This document shows positions 59,844 through 64,000 of a DNA stretch of 64,000 bases, one piece after another (position 1 is the stretch's first letter; each line of letters opens with the position of its first letter). Below the pieces are notes generated by a model that was not told the origin of the DNA, made no database searches, and worked only from the letters and a program-made list of their open reading frames with translations. Location: positions 69,014,712 to 69,078,711 of the forward strand of contig NC_083338.1 in assembly GCF_019175385.1 (NCBI RefSeq). Direction: 5' to 3'. Made by a program: the position numbers and the translations under genes. The DNA comes from Lycium barbarum (lineage: Eukaryota; Streptophyta; Magnoliopsida; Solanales; Solanaceae).

Positions 59844-59951
59844 CCACTAATGCTTGCATTAGGGTAGACTGTCTACATCACACCCCTTGGGGTGCGGCCC
59901 TTCCCACGACCCTCCTAACGCGGGATGCTTTGTGCACCGGGCTGCCCTTTT
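59844..59951 (+). mobile_element. 108-bp truncated SINE (Au-like 3' part)
   Basis: It ends GGATGCTTTGTGCACCGGGC, TGCCCTTTT. Flanks are GGTAAAGCAA (59834-59843) and GGTAAATCAA (59952-59961), a TSD with one mismatch. Confidence 0.75.
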
Positions 59952-60429
59952 GGTAAATCAAACAGTAGAGAATAATCTAGCAACTCTGGTTTCCTTATGA
60001 TGATGGTTTAAAGGGCTTTGGTGAGGGGTGGTTTTGGCAAGGATTGCACGTCTTTGTATCAGACCTCTCACTTTATTCAAGGTGGAGACCAAAAAACAGA
60101 ATGATTTGGTCTTACTTGGCCTGTAGGCATACTTGATTCTGCCGGTGATGACAATGGGGGTTGATGATTTAGCTTTTTCCCATTCCAATATGGGTAGAGT
60201 CAATCACAAGGGTAGAAAGAGATCGTCAGAATATTAGCCGGGTGGTAACACCGGTGACGAGCATGTAGCTGAAGTGGGAATTTTGAAGGCGGCGACGTTC
60301 CTTTCCTTAGATCGTGCTACGCTCATTAAGAAGAGTCATGATCCAACAAGGGCAGGCACGCCTAAGGAACACATGTCAAAAGGAGATTTATGTTTTATTT
60401 CAAAAATTAAAATTTCATCCTAGAATCAT

Positions 60430-60694
60430 AACTTAGTGCCGTGATCGCATAGTTTTTATTCTTCGTAGTGTATTACTATCTATTGCGCATTTGCTTTGTA
60501 TCCTGCTATTTTGCTGTCATATCTTTTGTATCTAATTTGAATTACTTTCCTTTGTTTCACTTTCCAATCTTTTTTTCCTTTTGAGCTGAGGGTCTTTCGG
60601 AAACAGCCTCTCTGCCCTCACCAAGGTGGGGGTAAGATCTGCGTACATCTTATCCTCCCCAGATCTCACTTGTGGGATTACACTGGTATGTTAC
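60430..60694 (+). mobile_element. 5'-truncated LINE 3' end, plus strand
   Basis: It contains GAGCTGAGGGTCTTTCGG, AAACAGCCTCTC, GTAAGATCTGCGTAC and CACTTGTGGGATTACACTGG, the same tail block as the LINE at 33791. It is preceded by a T-rich stretch like the LINE 3' untranslated part. The TTG tail has decayed to TATGTTA. Confidence 0.7.
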
Positions 60695-60719
60695 TTTGGT
60701 CCAAGATATACCTTCCCAT

Positions 60720-61010
60720 TTTTGTATTCTTCCAAAAAAGCCACAATTAGACTTGCTACTAATAAGCCCCTACCTCTCCCACCTAAAGTGCGACACTAGT
60801 CGGCTATGTATTACCCTTCTACCCTAATCCTCGACCTCCGCACCTTCCTATATAGGGTTATGTCCCCAGTAAGCTAGAGTTGTGCCATGTACTGTCTAAT
60901 CACCTCCTCCAGTTCTTTTTCGGTCTACACCTCTCCTAACTCCTGTGATAGCCAACCTCTCACTGGCGCATCTTCACTCCTCCCCTTCACATGCCTAAAC
61001 CATCTCTAAA
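60720..61010 (-). pseudogene. Fragment of LINE ORF2 C-terminus and 3' region
   Basis: The plus strand is clearly related to 34080-34320. Shared words include CTTCTACCCTAAT, GGTTATGTCC or GGTCATGTCC, TAAGCT, CTTTTTCGG and CACATGCC-AAACCATCT. Indels break the frame. Confidence 0.75.
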
Positions 61011-61893
61011 TAATAGCATTAGTGTGGATCGGTCCAGAGAATCAGAAGCTGCCAAGGTTTTAAGAACGCTATTTCAGCTTGAAAAGAAGGAATATAGACC
61101 CAAATATTATGGATCTACATAATCTTATGAGACTCGATAAAATTGATGTCCCTAATGTGGTTTCTCTTGATCCGGTGGACAACTGGATATTGAAATCAGA
61201 GCATCAAGAGAATTTACCTTATATTCTGTCAAGGTGAATGGGTCGGAAGTTTCGATACAGCTATGGATCTTTCTCACAGAATTGAATAAGACATTTGGGG
61301 AAAACTCAGACAAGCGAAGTCAACTTTAATATTAGAGCTACAAAATGAATGGACTCTCACTATCAATACTCATGTCCAGGAGATTTGAGAAGCTTGGGCT
61401 GAGATTATCAATGATTCTAAACAAGATAGTGTCAGCGAGATGCTACCCAGTAGAAAATGAAGTAAATGCACCTATTAGTCCGAACGATCTTCCAACAGAA
61501 ATCCTCATGTTGCCATGCTATGAAGATGGGTCTTGGTTACAAAATGGTTGGAAAAAGCGGAGATTTTATAGTCGGTCAAGAAACACTTATTGAGAAGGTG
61601 CAAGAAGTTAGGGGTACAGCAACAGGACTGTGAACAATATGTCCTTGAATTGTTGCTGACAATTGAGAAGGAAAGAACAAAAATTTTGGCCAAGTGAGGG
61701 AGGAAGAGGGTGATTTTGCAGGGCTGAGGAATAATCTCATATTCCTTATTTCTTTTTGTGCACCCATGTATGTAGAGGAGATTGGATGACGTTCGTAGAA
61801 AACCATATTTTTCTCTTGTGTAGGTTTCTACTTTCTTGGTATACTATTTGTATCCGGGTGTTCATGCCTCGATGTTGCAATAAAAAATTATTA

Positions 61894-62132
61894 CTCCCTT
61901 TGTCCTAATTAATGTGGCACAATTTCCTTTCTAGTCTGTCTCACAAAGAATGTCACATTGCTATAATTAGAAATAACTTAACTTTAAAATTCCCCTTTTA
62001 CCCTTAATGAAATGATTTATAATCACATAAATGTCTCAGGTTTGTTTTAGACCACAAGTTCCAAAAGTCTTCCTTTCTTTCTTAAAGTTTGCGCCAAGTC
62101 AAACGATGCCACATAAATTGGGACGGACGGAA
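61894..62132. mobile_element. Stowaway-type MITE in CAT intron 9
   Basis: Flanked by TA. Ends CTCCCTTTGTCCTAATTAAT and CACATAAATTGGGACGGACG. The interior TTTAGACCACAAGTT is the complement of the GTGGTCTAAAAC core in the copies at 40310 and 49130. Confidence 0.85.
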
Positions 62133-63580
62133 TACATCATAAAAAAATGTTGGCCATATGCATAGATAGACACTTAAAGTTGGCACCATCTGCTGGATAG
62201 AGCTCTTAGTGGCATAAATGTACCTTGTGCACACTCGGGACCGACATATTTGACGTGTGAATTACAATCTCTTATGACGTGTAAAATGAATGTATAAGAA
62301 CGACATGTGTAATTAGAAAAAAAAACATTTGATGAAGTAAAGAACTCCCTTCTTTACATGTATTTAACCTATACCACCACCCGCTATTCTTCTTCCTTTC
62401 CCCATCCCCTCCCCCTTTCGCGACCAACCGGCCCATAATTAGCACCTACCTCATCAAGCGAACTGACTACCTGAACAATAATTCAAATGTGAACAGTAGA
62501 GAGGCAATGTAATAATAATATCCATGTCATAACTGCGGAATAGAGTGTCAACGTATCTGAACAAATGTCCCAACGACCTATAGTATAGGCATGGAACATC
62601 TAGGTACTGAGTACGAAGTCTGAGAAGCATTTTCTACATCTGTATAAGTCTCTAACAACCTTTCAAACATCCTTAGCAGTGGGCAGAAACAAATATGGTT
62701 TACCTATAGGCTATAGCAGGTTCCATGGAGTTTAGCAGCCAAGTGATCACCAATGAGTATTCTGACATCCCGGCGTTTATTCTTAGGTATCCTGGTTCTG
62801 GCTTTCTCGTCTCTCCAGTTAGGTTCTCAAGTTTCCTTGACCATCAATTGCCAAATGGCTGGGTTGGCCCATTCCAAATAATTCTTGCCATTCCGCCTAT
62901 GAGAAATGAGCTGAAAAGACAAATGAAAGGAATCATCGCCTTGGTTCATGGTTGTCTCAGCCGAAACTTTGTTAGCAGAACTTTCGACTTTTGTTGATGT
63001 CGTTGAGTGACGTTGCCGAACAAATGCAGTTTTAACAGCACAAGAATAAAGCTGCTCTGATAATCATGTCTGTTTTAGTACCCACAAAGCTCTATTTTAT
63101 TCGTCTGTTGAGGTAAAAACTTACAGAAAAGGAGAAAAAAAATACTAGGAAGCTAATCTTTTAATTCTAGGAGATTTGAGAACCAAGAGATAATTTGAGC
63201 CTGATTTAATTTTCTAGAATACTTAACAACCTAGCAAGTCTCATTTTATCAGATCCAGTTAGATCCAACAAATCCAATTTGCTCATAATTGAACATAATT
63301 GGATATTCACAAATCAACAGAAGTTTATAAGATGCTTTAATCATATCTAAGACATGATCGGAGATTACTGGATGTTAGGACACTATTGCCTATATTGGTG
63401 AAAAAAGCTTAACTTTAGCTCAAGATTTGATTTCTGATGGCTGCATAACATTTTTCCTAGAGTTTAATCATCTTGCAGGATTTAGTGTTATTGTTATGTA
63501 ATGTTCTCTTTTTCACCTCTTCAGGTTTTGCCAAATTAATGTCTGGTATCTTAAAACCTATAAATTGCTTATTGTGTCAG

Positions 63581-63693
63581 CATTCTGCGCTTTATATTGT
63601 GTGGAATCGGAGGTATGCTTGTAATTTGCTGTTTGGCTGTGCTTAGTTCTATCGATCAAGCTGACACAAAAAAGAGTTTCACGAAATCAGGAG
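63581..63693 (+). CDS. CAT: CAT exon 10
   Basis: It follows ATTGTGTCAG and ends TCAGGAG before GTATTG. It encodes ILRFILCGIGGMLVICCLAV, LSSIDQADTKKSFTKSG, the penultimate helix region. Phase 2 in, 1 out. The next exon (expected to begin with a GG-Y-x-CPFVP segment) is not present before 64000. Confidence 0.9.
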
Positions 63694-64000
63694 GTATTGC
63701 TAAAGTTCTGTAATATTTGCAGTCATCTTACATGTCACTCGCTTACTGTATGAACAAGCATAACTCTTTTAATTGGAAATATCTGTAGTCTAATGAAGAA
63801 ACAGGCTTCAGGTATACTAGATAAAATATATTTTTACAATATGGAACTTTATCGTGTAAAATAATAGCAAGAAAAAAAAAAAGAAGAAAGAGGTATGATC
63901 ATTTGCAGTGAATCCAGCTGGAAAGAAGTTTTTAACTTAGTTCAAGTCAATTCTATTTTAAAAATATCTCCACTTTTAAATGTATCTCATGTTTTCCAAA
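63694..64000 (+). other. Start of CAT intron 10
   Basis: The intron starts GTATTG. Nothing resembling the final CAT exon is visible before the window ends. Confidence 0.7.

Larger units (their letters stand above)
59461..63580 (+). other. CAT intron 9
   Basis: 4.1 kb from GTAATG to TGTGTCAG. It includes a SINE (59844-59951), a LINE 3' end (60430-60694), a LINE ORF2 fragment (60720-61010), unrecognised DNA with short broken frames (61018-61860), a Stowaway MITE (61894-62132) and further unassigned DNA (62140-63580). A 90-codon open frame at 62725-62997 matches no family I know. Confidence 0.65.
46312..63693 (+). pseudogene. CAT: Cationic amino acid transporter (CAT2/3/4 type), decayed; ten exons, 3' end off window
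   Basis: CAT proteins are multi-pass carriers of the amino acid-polyamine-organocation superfamily; CAT2 and CAT4 types act at the vacuolar membrane. Ten exons were assembled by hand; all have GT-AG borders and matching splice phases. They encode, in order, LVRRKRVD, GVGATIGAGVYILVGTVARE, GEGVAWLIGWALILEYTLGG, NPQRDMPLGIGIA, VPYYALDPDTPISSAF, MARDGLLPSFFSDI, FFMDVSQLAGMVSVGTLL, ILILRYVP, EKPLLQKDIAQ and FILCGIGGMLVICCLAVLSS. Two defects stand out. Roughly 120 residues expected between exons 3 and 4 (through the FAGSATVFFAFIGFDS region) were not found in 49016-52693. Exon 9 has an in-frame TAA at 59396-59398, where a conserved RRKIA segment is also unreadable. Exon 3 would join exon 4 in frame. 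A last exon or exons lie beyond 64000. Alternatives are an assembly error or a poorly conserved functional paralogue. Confidence 0.82.

Overview
The window is plant nuclear DNA, most likely from a Solanaceae (nightshade family) genome. It has intron-split genes with GT-AG junctions and many LTR retrotransposons with 2.4-3.5 kb LTRs. It also holds a 5'-truncated LINE with a TTG-repeat tail, tRNA-derived SINEs, Stowaway MITEs with TA target sites, and long AT and C tracts. The genus cannot be fixed from sequence alone. There is no bacterial, organellar or rRNA content.

Positions 1-33499 are a nest of LTR retrotransposons, nearly all on the minus strand, that can be taken apart by 5-bp target-site duplications (TSDs). 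From outside in: element H (5' LTR 32356-33499, leader 32173-32355, remainder off the left edge); element G inserted in the H leader (5' LTR 26174-32172, tRNA-Met primer site, gag remnant, internal DNA running left to position 1); solo LTRs E (1242-3605, GTTAT) and A (4093-24231, TGGTA) in the G internal DNA; solo LTR F (27443-30847, AAGTG) in the G LTR; a complete two-LTR element B/C (6418-23004, GAAAA) inside A; and solo LTRs K (11701-14852) and L (16225-19402, ATTAC) inside B/C in inverted orientation. B/C has a primer site and a polypurine tract but no recognisable protein, so it looks like a non-autonomous (LARD-like) element.

Positions 33500-46225 hold a 5'-truncated, RTE-like LINE (33786-40127, minus strand, near-identical 13/14-bp TSDs) split by solo LTR I (35983-39365, AGTCC). 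Then come two Stowaway MITEs, a foldback element, solo LTR D (41457-43959, ATAGA), a probable 1.25 kb TIR element and a Mutator-like MITE (45319-46216, 9-bp TSD AACCTCGAA).

Positions 46312-64000 carry the only host gene seen, a plus-strand plant cationic amino acid transporter of the CAT2/3/4 type. Ten exons fit by sequence and splice phase, and the 3' end lies off the window. The exons for the central roughly 120 residues were not found, and exon 9 has an in-frame TAA, so it is read as a pseudogene or a badly decayed copy. Its introns are loaded with small insertions: Stowaway MITEs, a tRNA-like SINE with a 19-bp TSD, a TRIM with a primer site, and retro-inserts only 71-108 bp long.

The most unusual signal is shared architecture inside the LTRs: a tandem double hairpin with compensatory changes in ten copies, arrays of short GC hairpins, a central 18-bp palindrome followed by a splice-donor-like motif, and clusters of ACGG-N-CCGT palindromes near the LTR start in one subfamily.
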